Assembly: GCF_046098205.1 (NCBI RefSeq)
Contig: NZ_JBJURJ010000011.1
Location: 124,001 to 188,000 of the forward strand
Direction: 5' to 3'
DNA: 64,000 nucleotides
Origin: Paenibacillus_AR mesotrionivorans
GTDB taxonomy: Bacteria > Bacillota > Bacilli > Paenibacillales > NBRC-103111
Part shown: in pieces, positions 35,479-43,288 of the stretch
Numbering within the stretch: the stretch's first letter is position 1
Layout: each line of letters starts with the position of its first letter
Position numbers and translations under genes: made by a program
The notes under the pieces: generated by a model
Databases searched by the model: none
What the model was told of the DNA's origin: nothing
The model's input: only the letters and a program-made list of their open reading frames with translations

Positions 35479-35503
35479 AAAAAAACGCCCTTACCGGGCG
35501 TTT
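35479..35503 (-). terminator. rho-independent terminator of the methyltransferase gene
   Basis: AACGCCC and GGGCGTT pair around a short loop, with seven T following on the minus strand. Confidence 0.8.
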
Positions 35504-35587
35504 CTGCGTTTTATGAGGTCTTGTCGGGGCGCGCCGTTGTTCCTAAGGCTGGCGGGCCGATCCTCAGCAGGCTTGTTCAGGACCCGC

Positions 35588-36187
35588 TCAAGGCCTTGCC
35601 CAAATCAGGCTGCCCATGCCAAGCCAGCAGCGCTCCGTACGCTCCACCTGCAGACCGGCCTCCCTGGCCAAGGCGCCGATATCCCGGGTGTGGTGGCAGC
35701 CCAGCATCCGGTACAAAAGCGGGTCGGCCGCTTTTTGCAGGAGGGCCAGCGGCGGATTGGTGCTTTTGCCATGCTCCAGGAGAAGAATCCGGCCGCCGGG
35801 CCGGCACCAGCGGCGCATCCGGCGGAGCACCGCCAATGGCTGATCGTAGGCGCACAGAGACAGGGTGGACACCACCGTGTCGAAGCTTTGCTCCGGCAGC
35901 GCCAAGCTCTCAATGTCGCCGCAGATAAACTGTACCTCCAGATTGGAGGAGGCCGCCGCCTGCTTGGCATGCTCCAGCATGGCCGTGCTGAAATCCACCG
36001 CCGTCACCTTGACGCCAGAAGGATAATACGGGAAATTAACTCCGGCCCCCACAGCCAGCTCCAGCACCCGACCTTCCGCTGCCTTCAGGAGCCGGCTCCG
36101 CCAGTCCACCATTAAGGCTGCCTCCCGCTTCACCGCATATTTCCGGGCCTGTTTATCGAATACTGCCGTCTTCGGCCGTTTAGCCAT
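35588..36187 (-). CDS. class I SAM-dependent methyltransferase
   Basis: A 199-residue methyltransferase of the UbiE/PmtA-like group. SAM-binding motif I is LELAVGAGVNFPYY, motif II is VTAVDFSTAMLEHA, and SFDTVVSTLSLC follows. The start is ATG 36187, seven bases after AAGGG; the longer frame to 36430 runs into the mscL promoter and coding region and is not supported. The substrate is unknown; phospholipid or small-molecule methylation is possible. Confidence 0.88.
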   Translation of the reverse strand: MAKRPKTAVFDKQARKYAVKREAALMVDWRSRLLKAAEGRVLELAVGAGVNFPYYPSGVKVTAVDFSTAMLEHAKQAAASSNLEVQFICGDIESLALPEQSFDTVVSTLSLCAYDQPLAVLRRMRRWCRPGGRILLLEHGKSTNPPLALLQKAADPLLYRMLGCHHTRDIGALAREAGLQVERTERCWLGMGSLIWARP

Positions 36188-36234
36188 GCCTTCACCCTTT
36201 CTGTCTGCCGCCTCCCCAAAGAGACGGGCAGTTA

Positions 36235-36243
36235 TGATATAAT
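36235..36243 (+). promoter_or_regulatory. extended -10 promoter of mscL
   Basis: TGATATAAT, an extended -10 element, lies 36 bases ahead of ATG 36279, with no clear -35. Confidence 0.5.
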
Positions 36244-36278
36244 TAAACGAATTTATGAGTACAGGGGGCTTATCGGAT

Positions 36279-36668
36279 ATGTGGAAAGATTTTAAGGCTT
36301 TTGCATTGAAGGGAAATGTGCTGGATCTGGCCGTCGCCGTTATTATCGGCGCCGCCTTTGGCAAAATTGTTTCGTCGCTGGTTAATGACATCATCATGCC
36401 GCTGTTTGGACTGCTTATCGGAGGCATCAAGCTGGACGGTTTGACTTATCAGTATGGGGATGCCGTGCTGAAATATGGGGTGTTTCTTCAATCGGTGGTG
36501 GACTTCTTCATTATCGCCGCTTCCCTCTTTTTTGTCATCAAGATGGCGGGCAAGCTGAAGCGCAAGGAAGAAATCACGGCCCCTGCGCCTGCAGCGCCCA
36601 GTGCGGAAGTGGTGCTCCTGACGGAAATCCGCGACACTCTGCGCAAAAACGGCAGCTCGACCAATTAA
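36279..36668 (+). CDS. mscL: large-conductance mechanosensitive channel
   Basis: Membrane channel that opens under hypo-osmotic shock. The N-terminus WKDFKAFALKGNVLDLAVAVIIGAAFGKIV is the MscL hallmark, followed by the periplasmic loop and a second helix ending in the charged cluster KRKEE. The length of 129 residues is normal. ATG 36279 follows GGGGG by ten bases; ATG 36255 gives eight extra residues but has no ribosome site. It diverges from the methyltransferase. Confidence 0.95.
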   Translation: MWKDFKAFALKGNVLDLAVAVIIGAAFGKIVSSLVNDIIMPLFGLLIGGIKLDGLTYQYGDAVLKYGVFLQSVVDFFIIAASLFFVIKMAGKLKRKEEITAPAPAAPSAEVVLLTEIRDTLRKNGSSTN

Positions 36669-36683
36669 TCCAATCTGCATCAA

Positions 36684-36725
36684 AAACCCGGCAGACCGGA
36701 AGCTTATGCTCCCGGCGCCGGGTTT
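36684..36725. terminator. bidirectional terminator
   Basis: AAACCCGGC and GCCGGGTTT form the stem. It separates mscL from the convergent monooxygenase-fold gene, with T-runs on both strands. Confidence 0.75.
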
Positions 36726-36738
36726 CTTTATATACATA

Positions 36739-37032
36739 TTAGACTTCCCGTTCCACCAGCACGCGCTTCACTTGCGCGGGTTTGGCGAAATAGCTCCCTG
36801 CTTCCGTGAAGAAACCTGTAAAATGCGGCGTATTATTATGGAATTCAATCGCCTCCATATCCTTCCACTCCTCCACCACAATGAAGGTTTCAGGCTCATC
36901 AGTCTGACGGAACAGATCATAGCTGATATTGCCTTCCTCGGCCTGGGAGCCGGCTACCAGCACTTTGGACTTCTCCAGGAACGCCTCCACGTATTCCGGC
37001 TTCACGTACAATCGGGCATGAATAATAATCAC
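36739..37032 (-). CDS. antibiotic biosynthesis monooxygenase (ABM) domain protein, YgiN-like
   Basis: A 97-residue ferredoxin-like-fold protein of the quinol monooxygenase (YgiN) group: IIIHARLYVKPEYVEAFLE at the start, SYDLFRQTDEPETFIVVEEW in the middle and HFTGFF near the end. The start is GTG 37032, seven bases after GGAGAG. Family members oxidise quinols or act as small-molecule oxygenases; the substrate here is unknown. The stretch to the next gene contains a hairpin at 37152-37179 that may end the nucleoside hydrolase transcript. Confidence 0.85.
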   Translation of the reverse strand: MIIIHARLYVKPEYVEAFLEKSKVLVAGSQAEEGNISYDLFRQTDEPETFIVVEEWKDMEAIEFHNNTPHFTGFFTEAGSYFAKPAQVKRVLVEREV

Positions 37033-37242
37033 GGATGATCTCTCCTTTTTTGTTCGCATAACTGCTCTCTTCCCATCCTACTCCCTTTTGCAGGGTCAAG
37101 CTACCCTGAAATAACACAGTCCCTGCCGCAGGCCGGACGGTGTTATGGCAGCCTCGAAATCGGTGAAGCCGATTTGAGGGCCTTCTCCGGGATTTCATCA
37201 CGCTTCGGTGCAGCGGGAGCCGCAGCATCAGCGCTATGTCTA

Positions 37243-38193
37243 TTATTCGAACACGGACAAAAATCTGCCCACTGCCCGTTCTTCACGAACATTCACCGCC
37301 ACCGAAATTTCGCTGCCCACTTTAGGGATCGGCCTCAGATCGGCCACCACCATACCTGCACAGAGACTGCTTTCGCAGTCCACCCGGACGTGCATGGGCC
37401 GGTATTCCAGCAGCTCGGGATGGACAGCGGCGATTACCGCCAGCGGATCATGGAGGGGGGCACTGTCCATGAAGAAGTTGCTGTGCCGATAGAAGTCGAA
37501 ATAATACTCCAGACTCTCCTGCATAAACCGGATCACCGGCTGAACCGCCTCCGGAGCCTTCAGCTGCAGCAGCTCCAGATGGCTGCGGGTAATCCGCGTG
37601 CGGAGGGTGACATCCAGCCCGATCATCGTGAGAGACAATCCTGCGGAGAACACCCGGTCCGCCGCCTCCGGGTCCCCCCACAGATTGGCTTCGGCTACCG
37701 GCGACACATTCCCCGGCGCAAATACCGTTCCGCCCATAACCACCACCCGCTTTAGCAGAGTGGGCAGCTGGGGCTCCAGCTCCAAAGCCAGGGCCAGATT
37801 GGTCAGTCGTCCCATGGTTACCAAGGTCAGCTGGCCGGGATTCTCCCGGGCCATACGGCAGATCAGCTCCGGCCCCGGCTCCTCCACCGGCTGCTGCCGG
37901 GAGGTTGGCAATTCCACTCCGCCCAGCCCGTTATTTCCGTGCACATGCACAGCATACTCCCGCTGGGGACGGACCAGGGGCTTCCTGGCTCCAAGAGCCA
38001 CAGGGATTCTGCGCTCCGGGGCCGCCAGCTCCAATAGCCGCAGCGTATTCTCTGCGGATTGTTCGGTAGCGATGTTACCGAAGCAGGTGGTGATGGCCTC
38101 CAAATGGATACGTGGGGAGCGGAGCGCGAATAAAATGGCTAACGCATCGTCAATGCCCGTATCGGCATCGATAATCATGCGGGTTGGCTGCAT
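37243..38193 (-). CDS. inosine-uridine-type nucleoside hydrolase
   Basis: Hydrolyses ribonucleosides to ribose and base. The calcium-binding motif DADTGIDDALA is at residues 9-19, the ribose-binding VTMGRLTNLALAL and VVMGG follow, and HDPLAV near residue 250 supplies the last ligand. Length of 316 residues is standard. GGAGGA precedes the start. It stands alone and diverges from the prkA operon. Base preference cannot be predicted. Confidence 0.93.
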   Translation of the reverse strand: MQPTRMIIDADTGIDDALAILFALRSPRIHLEAITTCFGNIATEQSAENTLRLLELAAPERRIPVALGARKPLVRPQREYAVHVHGNNGLGGVELPTSRQQPVEEPGPELICRMARENPGQLTLVTMGRLTNLALALELEPQLPTLLKRVVVMGGTVFAPGNVSPVAEANLWGDPEAADRVFSAGLSLTMIGLDVTLRTRITRSHLELLQLKAPEAVQPVIRFMQESLEYYFDFYRHSNFFMDSAPLHDPLAVIAAVHPELLEYRPMHVRVDCESSLCAGMVVADLRPIPKVGSEISVAVNVREERAVGRFLSVFE

Positions 38194-38405
38194 GCTGGTC
38201 TCCTCCTGATTTTTTATATTCTAATTATTTTCTGAATATTCTTATTTGTCTGACAATTAAAAATGTTGTAGAATAGGTTATAAATCCCTTTCATCCGTCA
38301 CCCCTGTTCCGTTTCCGGCATCTGCACCGTTTGGTTTCCGGCAGAGATCACCGCAAGGGGTCTTTGTGTTCTTCACATTCTACTACCGAGAAGGAGGAGC
38401 CGTCT

Positions 38406-40304
38406 ATGCCGTTCTTGGACAAGCTGTCCCATTACCGGGAAAAGGAACATCAGCTGCATTGGGAAGGTACGTTTACGAATTACCTGGACATGGTCAAGGA
38501 ACGGCCGGAAATTGCCGGATTGGCCCATGACCGCATCTACCGGATGATTGAAGCCGCCGGTGTGGAGGACAAAGGAGACGGCCGCCGGGAGTACAAGTTC
38601 TTCAGCTCCCAATTATACGGGCTGGAGGAGGATCTGCAAACCCTGGTGGAGGAATACTTCCGCCCCGCCGCCCAGCGCCTGGATGTGCGCAAGCGGCTTC
38701 TGCTGCTTATGGGCCCGGTGAGCGGAGGCAAGTCCACTCTGCTGGCGCTGCTCAAGGAGGGTATGGAGAAATTCTCCCGGACGGAGGCCGGAGCCGTCTT
38801 CGCCATTAAGGGCTGCCCCATGCAGGAGGAGCCCCTGCACCTGATTCCCCATGAGCTGCGGGAGGATTTTCAGGCGGAATACGGCGTGCGCATCGAAGGG
38901 GACCTGTGCCCCGTCTGCCGGATGCGGCTGGATCTGGAGTTCGACGGCCGCGCCGAACGGATGCCCGTCACCCGGGTGCTGTTCTCGGAGGCCAAACGGA
39001 CAGGCATCGGCACCTTCGCCCCCTCCGACCCCAAATCCCAGGACATTGCTGACCTTACCGGTAGTATTGACTTTTCCACCATCTCCCAATACGGCTCCGA
39101 ATCGGACCCCCGCGCGTACCGCTTCGACGGCGAGCTGAACAAAGCCAACCGGGGCCTGATGGAATTCCAGGAGATGCTCAAGTGTGATGAAAAATTCCTC
39201 TGGAATCTCCTCTCCCTGACCCAGGAGGGCAACTTCAAGGCCGGGCGCTTCGCCTTGATTTCCGCCGATGAGCTGATAGTCGCCCATACCAATGAAACCG
39301 AGTACCGGTCCTTTATCGCCAACAAAAAGAACGAAGCCCTCCACTCCCGGATGATCGTCATGCGGATTCCCTACAACCTGAAAGCCAGCCAGGAGGAGCG
39401 GATTTACGACAAGCTGATCAAGCAGTCCAATATCCAAGGGGTCCACATCGCCCCCGGAGCCTTGAAGACGGCGGCTGTGTTCAGTATCCTGTCCCGGTTG
39501 AAGGATTCCAAGAAACCCGGTATGGATCTGTTGAAAAAGCTGTATCTGTACGACGGCCAGGAGGTGGACGGGGCCAAAAGCGGCGATGCCGCCGAGCTGC
39601 GGAAGGAATTCTCCGACGAGGGCATGTCCGGGGTGGACCCCCGGTACGTGATCAACCGCATTTCCAGCGCCCTGATCAAAGGAGACAAACCCTGCATCAA
39701 TTCCCTGGATGTGCTGAAATCCATGAAGGAAGGCCTGGACCAGCATGCCTCCATCTCACGGGAGGAGCGGGAGCGGCTTTTAAATCTGATCACCATGGCC
39801 CGGGCGGAGTACGATCATCATGCCAAAACCGAGGTGCAGCGGGCTTTTGTCTATTCCTTCGAGGATTCGGCCCATACCCTCATGAACAACTATTTGGACA
39901 ATGTGGAGTCCTACTGCAACGGCTTTAAGCTCAAGGATCCCATCACCGAGGAGGAACGGGACCCGGACGAAAAGTTGATGCGCTCCATTGAGGAGCAAAT
40001 CGGCATTTCGGAAAACCAGAAGAAGGCCTTCCGGGAGGAAATTCTGATCAAAATCTCCTCCTTGGCCCGGCGTGGCCAGAAATTCGAATACACCTCCCAC
40101 GAGAAGCTGAAGGAGGCCATTGAGCGGAAGCTGTTCGAGGATCTGAAGGATGTGGTGAAGATTACAACCTCGGTGAAAAATCCCGATGAAGGCCAGCTGA
40201 AGCGGATCAACGAGGTTTCCGCCCGGCTGATGGACCAGCACGGGTACTGCCCCTCCTGCGCCAACGAGCTCTTGAAGTATGTGGGCAGCCTGTTGAACCG
40301 GTAA
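38406..40304 (+). CDS. prkA: PrkA AAA+ protease/serine protein kinase-like protein
   Basis: Cytoplasmic AAA+ protein of 632 residues, the same length as B. subtilis PrkA. Walker A is GPVSGGKS at 103-110, and the C-terminal PrkA domain is present (YNRISSALI-like NRISSALIKGDKPCIN, and CPSCANELLKYVG at the end). In B. subtilis the gene is expressed in sporulation under SigE; the protein was described as a kinase and more recently as a Lon-like ATP-dependent protease. ATG 38406 is eight bases after GGAGG. First gene of a conserved trio. Confidence 0.93.
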   Translation: MPFLDKLSHYREKEHQLHWEGTFTNYLDMVKERPEIAGLAHDRIYRMIEAAGVEDKGDGRREYKFFSSQLYGLEEDLQTLVEEYFRPAAQRLDVRKRLLLLMGPVSGGKSTLLALLKEGMEKFSRTEAGAVFAIKGCPMQEEPLHLIPHELREDFQAEYGVRIEGDLCPVCRMRLDLEFDGRAERMPVTRVLFSEAKRTGIGTFAPSDPKSQDIADLTGSIDFSTISQYGSESDPRAYRFDGELNKANRGLMEFQEMLKCDEKFLWNLLSLTQEGNFKAGRFALISADELIVAHTNETEYRSFIANKKNEALHSRMIVMRIPYNLKASQEERIYDKLIKQSNIQGVHIAPGALKTAAVFSILSRLKDSKKPGMDLLKKLYLYDGQEVDGAKSGDAAELRKEFSDEGMSGVDPRYVINRISSALIKGDKPCINSLDVLKSMKEGLDQHASISREERERLLNLITMARAEYDHHAKTEVQRAFVYSFEDSAHTLMNNYLDNVESYCNGFKLKDPITEEERDPDEKLMRSIEEQIGISENQKKAFREEILIKISSLARRGQKFEYTSHEKLKEAIERKLFEDLKDVVKITTSVKNPDEGQLKRINEVSARLMDQHGYCPSCANELLKYVGSLLNR

Positions 40305-40353
40305 AAATAGGGCGGCAAGACTCTGTACAACCTTTTAAGGAGGGATCAAGCCC

Positions 40354-41583
40354 ATGCAAAAGCCGTTGTTCGTGCTGTCCCGGGATGATTGGTCGCTCCA
40401 CCGGAAGGGGGAACGGGACCAGGAACGGCATGCCCGCAAGGTTAAGGAGGCCATCCGCAACAATTTGAAGGAGCTGGTCAGTGAGGAAGCGATTATTACC
40501 TCCCAGGGGGAGCGGATTGTGAAGGTGCCAATCCGGGAAATGGATGAACCCCGGTTCCGCTATGATTACGGCAGCCAGCAGCATGTGGGCCAAGGCAGCG
40601 GAGGCACCAAGGCCGGCGACGTCCTCGGCCGGGCCTCCCGGAACGGCCGGCAGCCGGGCCAGGGTCAGGAGGGGGAGCCGGGAGACCAGCCCGGCTTGGA
40701 TTATTACGAGGCCGAGGTGACGGTGGACGAGCTGGCGGAGCTGATCTTTGAGGATCTGCAGCTGCCCCGCCTGCAGCGGAAGAGTGAAGCGGATATGTCC
40801 ATCGACGATATCCGGTTCAATGATATCCGGCGCAAGGGCATGATGGGCAACATCGACAAACGCCGGACGCTCCTGGAGTCCCTGAAGCGCCGGAGCCTGA
40901 CCGGCAGCGGCGACGGCGGCGCGGCGACAGCATGGAGCGACGGTGGAGGCGGGTTGGCCGGTTGGGATGCGGGAGCTGCTTCGGGCGGCGGGGCCGGTCT
41001 GATCAAGAATGAGGACATGCGCTTCAAAACCTGGGAGGACATCAGGAAACCCCAGAGCAATGCGGTGGTGCTGGCCATGATGGACACCTCCGGCTCCATG
41101 GGCAGCTTCGAGAAGTATATTGCCCGCAGCTTCTATTTCTGGATGGTGCGCTTCCTGCGCACCCGCTACGAGCGGGTGGAGGTCTGCTTCCTCGCCCATG
41201 ATACCGAAGCCAAGCAGGTACCGGAGGAGGCTTTCTTCACCAAGGGGGAAAGCGGCGGCACCCGCTGCTCCTCGGTCTACTCCCTGGCGCTGGACCTGCT
41301 GGAGCGGGAATATCCCGGCTCCGCCTATAACGCCTATGCGTTTCATTTTACCGACGGGGATAATATGGATTCGGACAATGCCCTGTCTGCAGAGCTGGTA
41401 AAGCAGCTCCTGCTCCGCACCAATCTGATGGGCTACGGGGAAATCCGCCGGTACATGCGGGCCAGCCGGCTGTGGGACAGCCTCTCCGCCATCAAGCATG
41501 AGACCTTCTCCACCTCGGTGCTGCAGGAGAAGGGGGATGTGTACCGGACCTTGAAGCAGTTTTTTGGGGAGGGAGTATCATGA
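40354..41583 (+). CDS. yhbH: sporulation protein YhbH (DUF444, VWA-like)
   Basis: A 409-residue DUF444 protein related to B. subtilis YhbH and E. coli YeaH. A metal-ion-dependent adhesion site of the von Willebrand type is visible at D244 in MMDTSGSMG. A Gly/Ala-rich linker at residues 184-216 separates it from the N-terminal part. It probably acts with PrkA and SpoVR. AAGGAGGG precedes the start, and the stop overlaps the next start by four bases. Confidence 0.92.
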   Translation: MQKPLFVLSRDDWSLHRKGERDQERHARKVKEAIRNNLKELVSEEAIITSQGERIVKVPIREMDEPRFRYDYGSQQHVGQGSGGTKAGDVLGRASRNGRQPGQGQEGEPGDQPGLDYYEAEVTVDELAELIFEDLQLPRLQRKSEADMSIDDIRFNDIRRKGMMGNIDKRRTLLESLKRRSLTGSGDGGAATAWSDGGGGLAGWDAGAASGGGAGLIKNEDMRFKTWEDIRKPQSNAVVLAMMDTSGSMGSFEKYIARSFYFWMVRFLRTRYERVEVCFLAHDTEAKQVPEEAFFTKGESGGTRCSSVYSLALDLLEREYPGSAYNAYAFHFTDGDNMDSDNALSAELVKQLLLRTNLMGYGEIRRYMRASRLWDSLSAIKHETFSTSVLQEKGDVYRTLKQFFGEGVS

Positions 41584-42839
41584 ACCACGCGGAAGCGGAG
41601 CAGCTGGAGCAGGCCATTGAGTCAATTACGGGTATGGCGTTGGAGGCGGGACTGGACTTTTTTGCCATGCGTTATGAGGTATGCCCTGCAGAAACGCTGT
41701 ATTCCATCGGCGCTTACGGTATGCCCACCCGATTCACCCATTGGAGCTTCGGGAAAACCTACCACCGGATGAAGTCCGAGTACGACTACGGGCTAAGCTG
41801 GATTTATGAGCTGGTCATCAACTCGGACCCCTGCTACGCCTTTCTGTTGGACCATAACACGCTCCTGCAAAATAAGCTGATCGTCGCCCATGTGCTGGCG
41901 CACAGCGATTTTTTCAAGAACAACGCCATGTTCCGGGGAACGGACCGGCGGATGGTGGAGCGGATGGCGGTGTTTGCCCGGCGAATGCGGGCCTTCGAGC
42001 AGGAGTTTGGCAGTGATGCGGTGGAGGAAACGCTGGATGCGGCGCTTGCCATCCATGAGCATGTGGACCCGCACACCCGCTTCGGCGCCAAGGGCGGCTT
42101 CAAGGAAGCCGAAGGCGGCACCAAGGATGTGGTGGGTTTCATCGCCGGGGAAAGCCGCAGCCTGGCGGACTGGCAGCGGGAGGTGCTGTATATGCTGCGG
42201 GAGGAGATGCTGTACTTCTGGCCGCAGATGGAGACGAAGATTCTGAACGAGGGCTGGGCCACCTTCTGGCATCTGCGCCTGGTGCGGCAGCTGGAGCTGA
42301 CGGGGGCGGAGATTATGGATTTTGCCAAAATGAACGCAGGTGTGGTCCAGCCGGGGACGGGCATCCTGAATCCGTATTATCTGGGGGTCAAGATGCTGGA
42401 GTACATCGAGCGCCATAAGGGGCTGGACGCGCTGTTCGAGATCCGGGAGACGGAGTCGGACGTGTCCTTCCTCCGCAACTACCTGGACAAGGCCCTGGTG
42501 GAGGAAATGGACCTGTTCCTCTTCGGCCGCAAGGACGACCTCTACGTGGTCACCTCCAAGGAGGTGGAGGAGGTGAAGCAGACCCTGATCCGCCAGCGCA
42601 CCAACGGAGGGTTCCCGTATGTGACCGCCATGGATGGGGACCACGGCGGCCGCGGGGAACTGCTGCTGCTCCACCGCTACGACGGGCTGGAGCTGGACCG
42701 CCGGTATGTGGACCGTACGCTGCCGCTGGTGCACCGCTTATGGGGTAAACCCGTCCACCTGGAAACCCGGGACCGGGACAACCGCAGGCTGGTCTACAGC
42801 TTCGACGGGGAAAAGGTGTTGGCGGGGGTGGCGGGATAG
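41580..42839 (+). CDS. spoVR: SpoVR family protein
   Basis: SpoVR, needed for normal spore cortex in B. subtilis. The 419-residue protein shows family segments such as PTRFTHWSFGKTYHRMK, the LAHSDFFKNN and HEHVDPH histidine motifs and ILNEGWATFWH, probably metal-binding. It is somewhat shorter than the B. subtilis protein. It begins in ATGA overlap with yhbH, so all three genes are coupled; the same trio is yeaG-yeaH-ycgB in E. coli. Confidence 0.92.
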   Translation: MNHAEAEQLEQAIESITGMALEAGLDFFAMRYEVCPAETLYSIGAYGMPTRFTHWSFGKTYHRMKSEYDYGLSWIYELVINSDPCYAFLLDHNTLLQNKLIVAHVLAHSDFFKNNAMFRGTDRRMVERMAVFARRMRAFEQEFGSDAVEETLDAALAIHEHVDPHTRFGAKGGFKEAEGGTKDVVGFIAGESRSLADWQREVLYMLREEMLYFWPQMETKILNEGWATFWHLRLVRQLELTGAEIMDFAKMNAGVVQPGTGILNPYYLGVKMLEYIERHKGLDALFEIRETESDVSFLRNYLDKALVEEMDLFLFGRKDDLYVVTSKEVEEVKQTLIRQRTNGGFPYVTAMDGDHGGRGELLLLHRYDGLELDRRYVDRTLPLVHRLWGKPVHLETRDRDNRRLVYSFDGEKVLAGVAG

Positions 42840-42930
42840 TTGGATCTGGTGCGATACGATAGTTGGCAGGTCTGGTTGTACAGTTGGCGGATAGAGGCAG
42901 ATGTTCAGCCGGTTTGTGAGCCGCTAGCGG

Positions 42931-42980
42931 CAAAAAAGCTATCCCGGATGTCATATGTATGACGGGGGATAGCTTTTTTG
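42931..42980. terminator. bidirectional terminator after spoVR
   Basis: CAAAAAAGCTATCCC and GGGATAGCTTTTTTG form a 15-bp stem with an inner GTCATA/TATGAC hairpin, giving U-runs on both strands. Confidence 0.9.
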
Positions 42981-43032
42981 GGGATTGGTTCAATACCGGC
43001 TCTGCTCGGGTGCACAGGCGGGCGCCGTTTGC

Positions 43033-43217
43033 TTAACGGACAGAGGAGACGCTATTTAGGGGAATATCAGTGTTTTGGCACTGATTCGGACATAGAGGCC
43101 CTTATTGGGTAAGAACGAGCCGGTTTGAGCGGTTTTCCAGACTAATAGCGTTTCCTGAGTCCGCGAAACATCCAAAACTACGCTAACCGGCAAAATAACG
43201 GCTCTACAGTCCGGATG
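43033..43217. repeat. four-unit palindromic intergenic element D
   Basis: Forward units begin at 43033 and 43083; inverted units end at 43167 and 43217. Spacing is exactly 50, 84 and 50. All four share CGGAC. It lies between the convergent spoVR and GH106-like genes, in a 449-base gap that otherwise holds only the terminator at 42931. Confidence 0.85.
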
Positions 43218-43288
43218 CGAGACACTCCTTCGGTTGGCTGGAGGGATGAAACCAAACCAGCGGTATTTCGTCGGCGGATATCCGTTCG

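Noticed and set aside
35588..36430. 280-codon version of the methyltransferase
   Set aside because: The extra 81 codons run antisense through the mscL promoter and start; ATG 36187 has a proper ribosome site and begins where methyltransferase similarity begins.
40207..41499. 430-codon frame antisense to yhbH
   Set aside because: Shadow of a well-conserved gene, with no ribosome site at its start and low-complexity composition.
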